Below, one piece after another: positions 32,208-44,217 of a stretch of 60,000 nt of DNA; within the stretch, counting starts at the first letter, position 1, and the number at the start of each line of letters is the position of its first letter. Source of the DNA: Takakia lepidozioides (lineage: Eukaryota; Streptophyta; Takakiopsida; Takakiales; Takakiaceae). The translations under genes were made by a program, and so were the position numbers. Under the pieces are notes generated by a model. The model ran no database searches and was not told the DNA's origin. It was given only the letters and a program-made list of their open reading frames with translations. The stretch is taken from positions 29,991,053 to 30,051,052 of the forward strand of contig CM060732.1 in assembly GCA_030704615.1 (NCBI GenBank), given 5' to 3'.

Positions 32208-34879
32208 TCATCCTGTTCTAGACTGTCCTGCTCCTCCTCCCCCCCTCAGTGCCTTCTCATCTCCAGCGGACTGCTCGTTGGCCAGGCTTTCGAAAATCCC
32301 ATCTTCCCCTTGCGAACTGTCCATCTCACCTCCGTTGGGTCGTCTTCCTCCTGTCTGCGTCGCTCTCATCCGCTGAATCACATATGTACTTCGTACCCGT
32401 CTACCTGTCTGAGCTGCTGCCAACTCTTTCCTTATCCTTCTGTCCTCCCTAGCCCTCTCCAAAATCTGCTCTACTTTACTGGGATTCTCACTTCTTTAAT
32501 CGCTGTATTTGCGAGTTTAGCTGCATAACTAGGAAGGGAGTAGTCCCTCACCGGGCTCGTCATGAAATCGGCCCTCGCAAAAGAACGGAATTCTTCTGGC
32601 AGGAAGTGTAGGCCCTACATGTTTCGACCCGGACCCTGCATCCTGCACATGACAATCATCAACGAGACTAATGAGAACCACATCGGGAAATTGTTTGACA
32701 TTAAATGACCCAGAAGGCTTTGCAAACTTACAATTTTGCATCACTCGTATTCCGGGTTCTCCTCCGCATCAATGTCCACTGTGTCTTCCTCGGACTCCGA
32801 CGAATCCGAGGAGACTTCCGCTCTGTGGGAGCCTTCACATTCCGTTGCAGCCCTTCCAGATGGGATCCCCACACGGATGAATCCTCCTCGTAGGCAAAGA
32901 AGGTGCCGGTCGGAAAACCGCCCAGCCCACATTGAGGGAGGCACCTGTTTACAATGCCATCCACACATTACCACATGGCGCTTCAGATGTTGCGAACTAC
33001 ATCCTAACGAGAATTGCAGAACAGCAGAGATCAAGATTCTGCATACCGTCCCACAGAGAGGTCGAGCACTGTGCCTCCAGTCTGTTGCATGTCTCCATAA
33101 TTGTCTGAATGAAGGCAGGGCTCCGAAGTCCGTGAGTACCGCAGGGGTTCCGTTGAAGTGAGGCTATGAGGGAGGAAGTTCCTTGGGAACGTGTTGAACA
33201 GAACGTCGTAATCGAGTGGGTCGCAGTTCGGGTCAACCTTCCTCCTCCTTCCGGAAGCAAAGGTGGAGTTCTCCTTCACAAAGCAATATGCATCGAACTG
33301 CTTCGTCTGCATACACAGGGGGAAACGATTAGAAACCGAATGCGCACCGCATTTGAAAACACCCAAGCAAATGAATGGACGAGTGCTAGTGTCGTAATCA
33401 CCTTCTTCCCTTCCGACCGAAGGCCCAGTGTGTTGATGCACGTCCACTTCTTTTTCAGAATCGGGACGGCGCTCTTGCGGTCTCACTTCGCAATTCCTGT
33501 CTGAGTGTTTTTCCTCTGCTCGCCAGGACAACCACACAGCCTCTGTGTCCAACACCATGCGGCAAGCCCGAATCCTTTCTTCAAAAGTCCTCCGAGTACC
33601 TGTTCCAAGATGGCAAAGCTTGCAGTCCTTCCACAGGCTCTCCGTCCGGAATATCCAAGATGATCATATCGCAAGACCACTCGGTGGCATTGCCGCCCCT
33701 CTACAATCCTTGTCTGCACACCACCCTCTCAGAAGAACGAGACCATATTCTGAAATCCTGGGGTGTCGGAAGGCTCTTTGGCAGTCGCTTTCTTCAGTGC
33801 TCGCCTTCAGACCCTCCATGGTCTTCAGGTATGCAACTTGGCTGCCCGTCCATCAAAGCCGCCAAGAAACTCTCATTTACACACTGGACTAAAAGTTTCG
33901 GGAGCCACTTTCGGCCTCTTCATTTCCACGGCTCGAAAGGGTGCCCCCCTGGGGGGGGTTGTTGAGAGTGCCTTCTTTGCCAAGCCAGTTCTCGTGCCTC
34001 TCGTGACAACGGTGGGGCACAGGGGAGGCAGCCTGCGTTGGGGGGGGGGGTTGGCTGGTTGCAAAGTCTCCATCGGAGTCCTCTTCCTCCCCTCTTCCTG
34101 AACAGGCTGTTTCTGCTCTTCGTTTTGGCGGGGGTCACAACAGTGCTCCTTGCTGGCGAGTCCTCTTCTTCGACCCCTTCTGTTGGGCCTGCACAGCTGC
34201 ATCCACCGTCTTTGTGCCATCTCAGCTGCCTTTCTGGATTCTTCCAGAGCAGCAGATTCCGTTGCCGACTTTGGCCCAGCAGGAGGAGAACGTCTTCCTT
34301 TCTCTTTCTTCTGCCAAGGCGGTTGCAGATCTTTCTCAGACTCGTCAACAATACCGACCAGACATGTCCAAGTACCACGGCATCCAACGAGATGCGCGGG
34401 ATGCCATTGTTCTGCATCTCGGGTGTGTAGACACAGCTTGGGCCCGCCACGGTCAAGCCATGAAGAAGGGGGGCTCTTGAGCCAGGGCCCCTGTCTGAAG
34501 GAAGCACGTATTTCATATACTGCAAGGCGTCAGCATGCGTGAGCAAAACTTGAGACCAACCTACTGGCAGAGTGCCACCAAAAACATAAATGCGAATGCG
34601 GTGCCGCATTTCCGAGACAAACCTCGTTAACAAGGCTTCGCATACAAGGGCAGCTGTGCTTCACCTGTAAACAATTCGCATTGCAGCTTCCCCGCTCCCT
34701 CCTGATGTGAAAACTCCACGCTCCTTCTTGCTGTCTGTAGCGCTCGGCGAAAAGGTTGTCCTTGTACGCACATCTGAAAACGTGTCACCGTAGTCTTCCA
34801 ATGTCTGTGTTCCATCCCATTTGACGTACAAGCGACGAATTTGTGTGCATACGACTTGCTCCTTCGCATTCGACGACAT
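32208..34879 (-). CDS. Unrecognised multi-exon gene (tentative)
   Basis: Several minus-strand segments look like real exons. At 34,879 is MSSNAKEQVVCTQIRRLYVK, which ends at a GT donor in ..MRIVYR^. GGTLPVGWSQVLLTHADALQ follows at 34.59-34.3 kb. Around 33.3-33.15 kb is KQFDAYCFVKENSTFASGRR then DPLDYDVLFNTFP. Around 32.7 kb is FPDVVLISLVDDCHV. At 32.46 kb a charged tail begins, ERAREDRRIRKELAAAQTGR, and runs to a stop near 32.21 kb. I cannot assign a family or a reliable exon chain. It is transcribed away from the plus-strand transposase gene, and both are bracketed by the palindrome arrays, so it may be the second gene of the same transposon (inference). Confidence 0.35.
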
Positions 34880-35496
34880 TACCTGCGATTCGCAAATCCA
34901 TTGTCACGTAGAGCAGTTCAGGGAATTCATGTCAGAAAAGCAAATCTGGGGATAGTACCTTGAATTACCTGGGAACCACCAAGTCATACGGTTGAGGCCA
35001 CACATCCACTGCAGGGTCGGAAACTTCGAGTGGAAACGACCACATTGTCCTTATGCTCTCGAATGCATTCCAGATCGAAAACCACGTGTCTGCCATTCCG
35101 ATCCAATGTCAGGAGCTGAAGAGAGTGGCTATTGATAGGAAGGAACTTCAGTCATTGAAACCTCACCTTCTCTTTCGCCTCCACACATGCCGTTGAGAGG
35201 TGATGCAGTTTCTCCAATTGCATGGTCGGCGGCAGGGCCAGAATAGTGTTTGCCATCTCGGGGGATGAAGTCCTTTCAAGTGCCGGATCTGCAATTGCCC
35301 CAGCTCACAGCTTTGACTTGTATTGGTTCTGAGACTTGACACCGGCTTCCTTCAAGTGCTCAGTCAATGACTGCAACGTTTTGACCTGCCCCTCACTTTC
35401 CATGAACGAAAGCGTTGGGCAAGGGCCAAATCCAGCTTGATGTTTGACTGCCAACAAAAACATGCAGAAGAAGCGTCATTGATTCAGTGGAAACAT

Positions 35497-35996
35497 NNNN
35501 NNNNNNNNNNNNNNNNNNNNNNNNNNNNNNNNNNNNNNNNNNNNNNNNNNNNNNNNNNNNNNNNNNNNNNNNNNNNNNNNNNNNNNNNNNNNNNNNNNNN
35601 NNNNNNNNNNNNNNNNNNNNNNNNNNNNNNNNNNNNNNNNNNNNNNNNNNNNNNNNNNNNNNNNNNNNNNNNNNNNNNNNNNNNNNNNNNNNNNNNNNNN
35701 NNNNNNNNNNNNNNNNNNNNNNNNNNNNNNNNNNNNNNNNNNNNNNNNNNNNNNNNNNNNNNNNNNNNNNNNNNNNNNNNNNNNNNNNNNNNNNNNNNNN
35801 NNNNNNNNNNNNNNNNNNNNNNNNNNNNNNNNNNNNNNNNNNNNNNNNNNNNNNNNNNNNNNNNNNNNNNNNNNNNNNNNNNNNNNNNNNNNNNNNNNNN
35901 NNNNNNNNNNNNNNNNNNNNNNNNNNNNNNNNNNNNNNNNNNNNNNNNNNNNNNNNNNNNNNNNNNNNNNNNNNNNNNNNNNNNNNNNNNNNNNNN
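35497..35996. other. Assembly gap (500 N)
   Basis: Exactly 500 consecutive N, the conventional marker for a gap of unknown size. Any ORF spanning it is an artefact. The 5' ends of the genes on both sides probably lie in or near it. Confidence 0.98.
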
Positions 35997-38900
35997 TACC
36001 GGTAAAGACGGAGGGTTGCGGAATCGAATGGCACGTTCCCCCGTCAGACACCATCCTTGTACCGAGCTGTGGGAATGCCCATTCCTTCCGAATCAGTCGC
36101 TGCCCACACCATCCACAAAGGAGTCCGGAAACCCGAAGAGGCGGCCACTGCCAACAGAGAGGTATGCAACGATAATCATTCCCGACCTGGACCGTCAAGA
36201 CCCTCCCATAGCTTCTCGTGTGGACGTATTCGACATTTCCGACGAGGAAGATGATTGCATTGAGGTACCCATGTCCTCCACACGGTCGTTCAAATCCGGC
36301 ATGGACGTCTCTGTAGGTGCTACGCATGTGCCCTCGAGCATAACTCCAACCCGGTCCATTGTGCAGCTCCTCCGACAACATCACCTCGATGGTTCTCGCT
36401 CCGAGCTGGCTGCTCTCGACTATGCCAAATTCCCAGTCAGAAAGGTAACGTTTCTGCCTCCCGAAGTCGATGGCAATGTCATCTTCGAGTTTCCACCTGT
36501 TTCTTCGTCAAAGAAAGCCTCCGGGATGTTAACAGACATGGATCGAAAGCATGACGGACACCCTGGTGTGTGACGAAGACCAGTAGCACGAAATTGCTGA
36601 TGGTGTTCGTGTACGATATGTCCTCTGTGCGGGGAAGCTGAGGTGCCTCAATCCCACCTGCTCCACTTTCTCTCCAAAGGAGGGCGGAGAAACGAGACGG
36701 ATTGGACTGGCACAACGCATCATCCATTCATTGTCTCCAGCCAAGCTCCTGCGGGTTCTTTCAAGTGTGCACATTGCAAAGAACCACCGACGTGCATGTC
36801 CATGTGCAGAGCCAAGCAATATTACGTAATCCATTTGCTCCGGACTTGACTAGAGCTTGCATACACGTTGGGGTCCACTGCCACCCCTTGGCGAGAGGCA
36901 ACATGCGTGAGGCTGTGCAGGAAGCACACGACATCATAAAAGAGGAGGTGAAATTGAGCCCCGGAGCCAGACCAAAGCAGATTCAGCTGAAGGCAGCCCA
37001 CAAGATTGCTCTTGGCAAAATCATGTCTGAAGATGGTTCCGACCGAGAGCCCTTGACCGAAGACGAGATGCGTGACCTCTTGGAGTCCGTCTCGCACGTT
37101 TGTAGTCCGAATGTGCGGAATCACATCGTATCTTGCAAGCAGGAGTTCGGCAGGGGGTCGGACATGTACTCAATCCTGGAGGTGAAACGAATGACTGGAT
37201 ATGACTACATCCAAGGTAGCAGGTTTCCAGGGCAAGGCAGCGAATCCGATCGTTGTTACATTTTCAAAATGTCGACGTGTGGGCCTGGGAGTGGAGTCGA
37301 CTTGGTCACTCGCATGACAACTGGAAACTTGTCGAATGCTTGGGTGATGTTTGATCACATCAAGCGAATTACAAACCATCAGTGGGTGACTATGGGTGCG
37401 CATGTTTATGACTATCACTCCAAGAGGCTCATGACGATTGCAATCTGCGAGATGAAAGGGGAGGACACACAGTCCGAGATGCATCTGTGGGAGGGCATAA
37501 ACCAGCAGATGGCAAGGGCGGGATTGCCAGAGCCCAATTTCAGGGGATTCATGGCAGACAACGCTCAGGCCAACTGGGCAGCGGTGCGGCGTGTGTACGG
37601 TGAGGACCCCATGTTCCAATGGAGGGGAAAGAGAGATCCTGTGGATTCCATTGGATGCAGAGTCTATCCCACTACACTACCAAATTTGTTGCTAGCTCAT
37701 TCCAGGCTGAAAACCGTGTCCTTTGTACGGCGTGGAAGGATGCACCCACATTTGATGACGCGGAGGTTAAGTTTGCTATCATCGAGGCTTGGTGGAACAC
37801 GTCAGGTGCAGTGGAGACAACCAATCTGGGAGCATTGCACAGCTGGTTGGGGTGGTGGCATTTTCGGTATCGACAGTTCGGACAGTACATGCGGGAGGTA
37901 GGGCTGCTGTCAATTTCGTTCATTTGTCTTTCTGTTACGGACATTTCGATTGGTCCCTCACCGTTGTTTGTGTCCTTCTAGGAGCGGTGCTTGGATTCCG
38001 ACACGGACATGCCGAACACGAATATGGCAGAATCGGTCCACTCCTCCTGGCGAGCGTCTTCTGCCGCACATCTGGTGGACGTAGTGACGGCCACAACGGA
38101 GGACATCGACAGAGCAATCATGCAGCAAGCCACGTACTACAAGTTCCTGAGCGGCAAACAATGGGGCTTTGGGCCGGACAGGGAGGAGGAATTGTTGGTA
38201 CGAACAGCTTCGAGGTCCAAGAATCCAGTGAAATGGGCGACGACAGCATTGCGAGAGAAGATCAAAGGGACGCCTCTGCACCGCAGAGGTGAACACCTAA
38301 GGGGGACGTCCGACTCGCCCTGTCAGGTGGAGGATTGAAGAGGAACCCGGGTGCGAAGAGGATTCCTGGAGATCCGACAGGAACATTCGGACAGCACCTC
38401 GAGGTCCCGTCATGTTGCCGCACAATGTGTCTTCCAGCAGTGGAAGCCCAAGAAATTCCAGATCGCCGTCGCCTTCAACCGGGGATTTCGTGCAACAAAT
38501 TCCCACCGCTCCCTTGCCCCACATTCCGCCCGCTGTTATGCAGTATGGCCAAGCCATTGTGGAGACGACTGTGTCTGCCTCACAGTGGAGAATTGCTCGC
38601 ACAAAGCCGTCGTTTCGAGGAAGGTGTTCCGCAATTCGTGTGGATACACGGCAACGTTGTTTAGAGATGATAAGGAGGAATCCAGATGGGGCTGTCCCTG
38701 CTCCTACTTTTACAGGAAGATTTGTCCATGCAAAGTTTGCGGAGGCGACAACCACCCAGTTCTGGTTCTGCAGGCACGACATTATGACTTGCGTGTATGG
38801 AAAGCCCAAGTACGGCATACAGACAATGCCAGAGGCCCCCCGGTGTGGCCGTGGAACCAGGCTGCGATCTGAGTCAGGTTGAGGCCGACGCCCTTACCGC

Positions 38901-39374
38901 CGCAGGATTTCGGATGGTGCAGCGCACTGACGTGCCCAGACATCCATTTCCGCTTCCACAGCCTCCACCACCGACCCCTGTGAGAGCAAGAAGACAATGG
39001 GACACGACAGCTCTAAGCATCCTACACACCGTTGGGGGAAACCGAAGAGGCGGCGGCGACCTCCTCAAAAGTGAACGAGACAAGGATGGGGAATGCACTT
39101 CGGATGAACTGTACAATCCAGAGCTCGACAGAAGTGCCCCCACCAGGATTCGGGCGTGTGTATCAGATGGCCACGGCGGGCTCAGCTGTTCGCAATGAGG
39201 TGTACACCATCACCATTTCAGAATTACCCCCTGCAATTGCACCGACTTCCAGATCATGGCGAACAAGGGGGCATCATACTGCCCTTGCAAGCATTGTACT
39301 ACGTGTACCTAAAGAGACTCGTTGTAATTCCACAACTCATCACTTCATACATGCACCAGGGTTGAGCCCCCAGG
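35997..39374 (+). CDS. MULE-like transposase with SWIM finger (5' end in gap)
   Basis: After the gap comes an acidic linker (VFDISDEEDDCIEVP). Near 36.76-36.89 kb is a GCM/FLYWCH-like zinc finger: CAHCKEPPTCMSMCRAK, then after a 1-nt shift TRACIHVGVHCHP. A DDE-type region includes FMADNAQANWAAVRRVYGE (37.54-37.6 kb, the second catalytic Asp by analogy) and FHWMQSLSHYTTKF after a shift near 37.64 kb. It continues through ..WWHFRYRQFG to a clean 84-bp GT-AG intron at 37,898-37,981, then NTNMAESVHSSW. A SWIM finger follows at 39.19-39.31 kb (CNCTDF...CPCKH), again with 1-nt shifts in a C-run. Finger, DDE and SWIM in that order fits Mutator-like transposases. Three or four single-base frameshifts leave activity uncertain. 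Confidence 0.6.
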
Positions 39375-39658
39375 GGTTCACACTCTTCTGAATATGGATC
39401 CAGGGGACCAGTGAGCTTGGCTTGCGGTCCACATACAATGGTACGCCCATCGGATAGTAGAACTGTACTGCTGCCAGTACCTCAGACTCTGGCCACACAA
39501 GGTCCGACATATGTCTTGCCTACCAGTAACCTGTTTTGATCGAACTAAGATATTACTATATCGTTCACTTGTTTCCACGTGCATGTATTTTTGTATGTTG
39601 GAGGGTTCATGTTTTTCTGCTTTCCGAAAACTTGCTCTCCTCATTCGACCTCCGACAA

Positions 39659-40138
39659 GGAAATGCGGCGCCGAATTTCCAAGTATCGTCGTAGTACCCC
39701 CAGAGGCGGCCTTCGCCAACACCAACCGCTCCGAAATTTCGCACGTGCGAACCCTAATGCGGCACCCTATTTCCCAGTTCAGTTGCAAACCTTTCCCGCC
39801 GAATACCCGAAGAAGACAGAATTGTGAAGTACTGCAGACTGTATTGGTGCAGACTCCATTGGTTCAATCGCGGCAAAAGGGTCAGCTTCATTCCAATGTT
39901 AAGGCATGTAAAACCGCGGAATACTCTATACAGGCCAGTATGCGACGTCCTTTTGCAGTGGTATACTGGATTTCCCGTTGCACGGTCACTTATTTCCATG
40001 AGCGGATCTATAAAACCATGAGCGGACTTGTTACTGACGACATATCTTCGCCGCATTACATGATCTGGAACGTCCAAAAACGGCAAGGTCAAATAAAAAA
40101 ACTATTATTTTAATACTTGTTTAATCTGCCGCATTTCC
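39659..40138. repeat. Right-hand copies of the palindrome motif
   Basis: Diverged copies of the GGAAATGCGG palindrome at 39,659 and 39,752 and a half-site at 40,126, mirroring the large array left of the two genes. Confidence 0.6.
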
Positions 40139-40154
40139 AAATTTGGAGGAGTCC

Positions 40155-40248
40155 GCTCATGAAATCCGCGTATCTTAGACTTCGGCTCACCGCTCATGCG
40201 GCTCATGCGGCTCATGGCTCATGGCTCATGGTTTCTGCTCATGAAATA
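40155..40248. repeat. GCTCATG heptamer cluster
   Basis: Seven copies of GCTCATG (complement CATGAGC) in about 95 bp, immediately before the truncated gypsy 3' fragment. Two further CATGAGC copies lie at about 39,998 and 40,017. Confidence 0.65.
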
Positions 40249-40261
40249 GTAAACCTCTTGC

Positions 40262-42262
40262 GCAGGACCAGTTGCACGAAGCACATAAGCAACAGCTATA
40301 CCAAATGCAGGTGAAACATGAGAGCAAGTTGCAAGAAGTGAATGCACTACATACGGAGTTGCAGACAGTACATGAGAGGATGGCCATACAATGTGCTACA
40401 CTCACAACTACGCTTGAGCAAACTACATCAGAAGTTAACAGCCAAGCGGAAAGATGTATGAAGGCACAGACATATAATGTCGAGCAGGCGAAACTCATTA
40501 TTGATATGAAGAATACAATGTGTCGCAATGAGAATACTTTCAAGCAATACAGGCAGGTTGAAGCTGACCAAGAGAGGTACATCCTGGAATTGCAACAAAC
40601 GGTCATGGTAAATAGAAATGAACTCTCTGTGGCTAACAAGGCTTGGAAGGAAGCCAATAATCTGGCTGCTGCCTATGCGAGTTTGGTTGAACCTCATGCA
40701 AAGCGCATGGAGGCTTTACAGCAGCAGATAGATGTGTACAGGCTCACAGAGGAGCAGACTCTCAGGGGTGCCACACGCAACTTGGTGGATAACCACCTTA
40801 TGCAAGTCTGGTTAGCACAAGGGCCAGTGGAAGGCAAAGCACCACAGAAGCTCAACCAGGGCGAGATGAATGACCTGAGGCTGCAAGTGTAGAACATTGC
40901 CACAACTACCATAGACAATGTCTATAATAGGATAGCAGAGCTATAGGAGGATGTAGACGGCATGTAGACTCAGGTGGAGGACCTAACTTCAAATATTGAC
41001 AAAAGAGTCTTTGTACCTGAGGAGCAGCTGATGGCTTCTTATTTACAAGCCAGAACTTTAGCTTTTCAGTCTTCTTCGCAGAGGGTGCAAGAGATGCCAA
41101 TGGTACAAGAGCCAGTGCTACCAATACCACAACAGTGACTGTACAAGTCCTTGACCCTGTTGTTACTACAGCCACACCACAGCCGCCACAGCCTGAGGTA
41201 TGGGGGGATGCTGGTTTTAGCCCACCTAAAACTCCTGCTGCACGGGAGTACAGTATGGCTATGATTATGCCCTTCAACCAAATTCCCATTGTGTTGGATT
41301 TGGCTTGGAAGGAATTTAGTCCTCCGCAGTCGTTGGCACATTACTACCAGATCATGCGTATTTGGCTGCCAGTGGCAACTAGGACTAAGGTTCTTCCGAA
41401 CAATCGACCCATTGAGGATCATCACTTTGCGAGGTACTGGCATGAGGCAAGTACCATGTTGAAGGAATTAATTGCCTTCCAAGTTGTACATGGGTACATT
41501 TATACCAAGACCAAGGAGGTAGCAAGTATTGTCATGGGTTGCGGGTTATACTATGCTGCTTGTTTTCTGGCACGTTATCACATTGAGCAGCAGAAGATGC
41601 AATCGCAAATTCTGAGTTATTCCAGTGGGGATCATTGGGTCTTACCTTCAGTGCCACCTCATATGTACTTATATGAAGCAAAAGTTATGATGCAAAAGGA
41701 TTCTCAAATTCGTTCATGGTTTCATTCGGCCTGGAACAATTTGTCAACACAGAAATTCGGGCCTGACGATATTTTCTTTAAGGGACATGAGGCATGGAAA
41801 TACTTGCACTGTTCTCAAGTCATTGGCACACCACTCATCTGTACAAACAAGGAGTTCAGGGTCTTCACCAATTTTGCAATTCAGCGCTTACAACAAGTTT
41901 TACAGATTAAACTTCCAGACATGGTGGGACCACATTGTATGCCCCAGAGGATTCCAGTTAGAGTTCGACCGTTAAAACACCTCAGGGGGGAAGACGATTC
42001 TGATATTACTGTTTCTTCAGCGGACTCTTTTGACATGGCAGAGGACTATGCAATTCAGATGGCAGAGAAGAAGCGACGGGGGTCTCCTATGCCTGAGAGA
42101 TTACCTCGATATCAGCCAAAGGAGGGACTGACATTTCCAGGTAGTGCTCAATCATCTCCGTCAACCAGTGACAGGACACGGGCTCGCACACGGAGTCCTT
42201 CACGAGACTCTCAACGTCAAAAGGGTGCTCGCTCACAAATGTTTGCTAATCCCAAACAGTAA
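40262..42262 (+). pseudogene. Gypsy 3' ORF, copy 1 (coiled coil + conserved domain)
   Basis: Starts abruptly in a coiled coil (QLHEAHKQQLYQMQVKHESK) that runs to LRLQV at 40.89 kb. Three TAG codons (40,890, 40,944, 40,965) break it before the second part. That part, to 42,262, contains FNQIPIVLDLAWKEFSPP, HHFARYWHEASTMLKELI, MGCGLYYAACFLARYHIEQQ and a basic Ser/Arg-rich tail (RARTRSPSRDSQRQKGARSQ). A purine tract and an LTR follow at once, so this is the last ORF of the element. I do not recognise the second domain. A capsid-like or nucleic-acid-binding role is possible from the basic tail. Confidence 0.6.
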
Positions 42263-42300
42263 ACCGTGAGGACACGGCTTTTTGAGAGGGGGAGGGGTAA

Positions 42301-43398
42301 TGTTTAGAGGCTGCTTGGGACTTTGACGCTTTATGGGATTTATGAGGTACCCTTAATTTTTACATAGACTGAGACCAACAGGAGCCTTAGGGGTGACAAC
42401 AACAGGCTTTAGGGGGGGAGATACACAGCCCGACACAGCCCGAGATACCGAGACACAGTCAGACACAGCCGTCACAGTCATCACAGCTGTCACAGCTTCG
42501 CACAGCCAATACAACCCGTCACAGTCCGACACAGCCGTCACAGTTATCACAGCCGTCACAGCTTCGCACAGCCAACACAGCCCGACACAGCGGCCACAGC
42601 TTAGCACAGCCGACACAGCCCAACACAGCCAGTCACAGCCCGATATAGCCGCCACAGCTTTGCACAGCCCTACACAGCCCGACACAGCCAGTCACAGCCC
42701 GCCACATCCTGATACAGCCAGTCCAGTCACAGCTGGCACACAGCTGGGGGACAGTTATCATTGGCAAGGAACGACTGTGGGGGAACGACATCTGAAAAAA
42801 GAACGTGTACTACAGGGATGACGGTTAGTTAGGAAAGCGGTTAGAACAGCTTGTAGGTAGATAAAGCCAAGAGCGGGGACGTCTGGAAAATGACTTCTTG
42901 GGGGGGGACTTCTGGCATCACGGCTTGGAAATGAAGGGAGAGCGCATCTCTGAGTGGAAAGATGGAGAGCACGGAGTAGGAGGAGAGACGATCTGTTGAT
43001 ACTTGATGAATCCAAGCTGTAGAATTGTAATGTAGAGTAGATTAGAGACACCATGGCTTCAGCCTGATACTTGATAGATATTAATCTGATACATACTTCA
43101 TACTCACACTATGTAGAGAGACCTGAATGAAGCTGTGGAATGAATGGATGGAACCTGATAGATTACGGAAGCAATCTGATACTTAATTGCAGACAGTAAG
43201 GTAACTCGCTAACATGAATGCGGGAAGGAGTACAAATAGGAAACACCCCCATGATACACTAGCTGTAGGTCATGATTGATTGTTCTGAGCGGGCTGAGTG
43301 CTTAGAGATTTCCAACTCTTCTATCTTGGAGTTCCTACCTCGGATAGCGAAGGGATGGGTGAGTAAAAGCCGCTCGACACCGTGTCGCTTCGGGTGCA
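42301..43398 (+). mobile_element. 3' LTR of gypsy element, copy 2
   Basis: Begins TGTTTAGAGGCTGCTTGGG directly after a polypurine tract (GAGAGGGGGAGGGGTAA, 42,284-42,300), the expected arrangement for a 3' LTR. It holds the CACAG decamer array (42,420-42,745) and ends tentatively at ..CGGGTGCA. The end is uncertain because no full second LTR is present. The first ~580 bp align with the fragment at 28,284. Confidence 0.7.
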
Positions 43399-43403
43399 GA
43401 TCA

Positions 43404-43774
43404 CGACTGCAAGATGGAATCGGCTAGAATTTTGCAGGCTCGGGTGACTCGTATCACCGAAGTCCCTGCCCCGGGTATGGACGGATTTACACAGTGCTGT
43501 CTATTGGCTCAGTTCTTCATGGCAAAGAATATCAGGTTACCGTGGGGAATTTCCCTACGTGCACTTGTCCGGATTTTGTAACGATGTGTGAGGGCGCTCT
43601 CGGCATGAGAGGGAAGTGGGTCCCCTGCAAGCATCAATATTACATTTACCTTGTAATTATGTGTTGCGACGGTAAGAGAGACCAATTCGTTCACCAAGCC
43701 ACACTAGGCTACGGAGAAGTCATCACCCTTCTGCAGCGGGACATCTCACGTAGGGCTCCGCCAGATTATCTTTG
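43404..43774 (+). pseudogene. SWIM zinc-finger C-terminal fragment
   Basis: In one open frame the plus strand reads RITEVPAPGYGRIYTV, GKEYQVTVGNFPTCTCPDF and GKWVPCKHQYYIYL, ending at a stop near 43,774. The CxC...CxH spacing is a SWIM finger. The block matches the end of the transposase at 39.1-39.4 kb (STEVPPPGFGRVYQM, CNCTDF, CPCKH). Everything upstream is missing, the LTR ending just before it, so this is the tail of a second copy cut off by the gypsy element. Unlike the first copy, it has no frameshift. Confidence 0.65.
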
Positions 43775-44091
43775 AACACATACAAGCCATGCCCGCTTCC
43801 CATGTTGGTTTCCATGTCATCGTGTGAAAACTTTGCATTTAGGACAAACACATACAGTTCGTTCACGGAACCAGGGCAAATGCACATGCCATTCATTGTA
43901 AGCGTCTATCTGTGAATTGAAATAAAGTGTGTCAATCATTCTGAGCTCAAATCTGCCATATTTTCATATTCCTCTTTTTGTGTAGGCATTGCAGACATGG
44001 TGCATGGTGGCCCCTTTTGTTTTGTCCACGGTAATAGGCCCTCTTCCTGCAATCCTCACCTATAGGACCTGCTTCTCCAGCAGATTTGTGC

Positions 44092-44183
44092 CGCTCACGC
44101 TTCCCTGAAGCGTGAGCTCAGCTCACGCTTTGCTGCTACAACGTGAGCTCAGCTCCCAAGCTCACGGGGCTGGGCTCACGCCG
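44092..44183. repeat. CGTGAGC heptamer cluster with palindrome
   Basis: Six copies of CGTGAGC/GCTCACG in about 90 bp, including the palindromic AGCGTGAGCTCAGCTCACGC block. It directly precedes the second gypsy 3' fragment. Confidence 0.65.
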
Positions 44184-44217
44184 TAGCTACGCTGGTCGGA
44201 GAACCAGTAGCACCAAA

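Noticed and set aside
35393-36573. Long ORFs running across 35.5-36.0 kb
   Set aside because: They are created by reading through 500 N. Only the parts outside the gap can be judged.
28420-42745. CACAG arrays as centromeric satellite
   Set aside because: They are short, occur only inside LTR copies, and move with that family.
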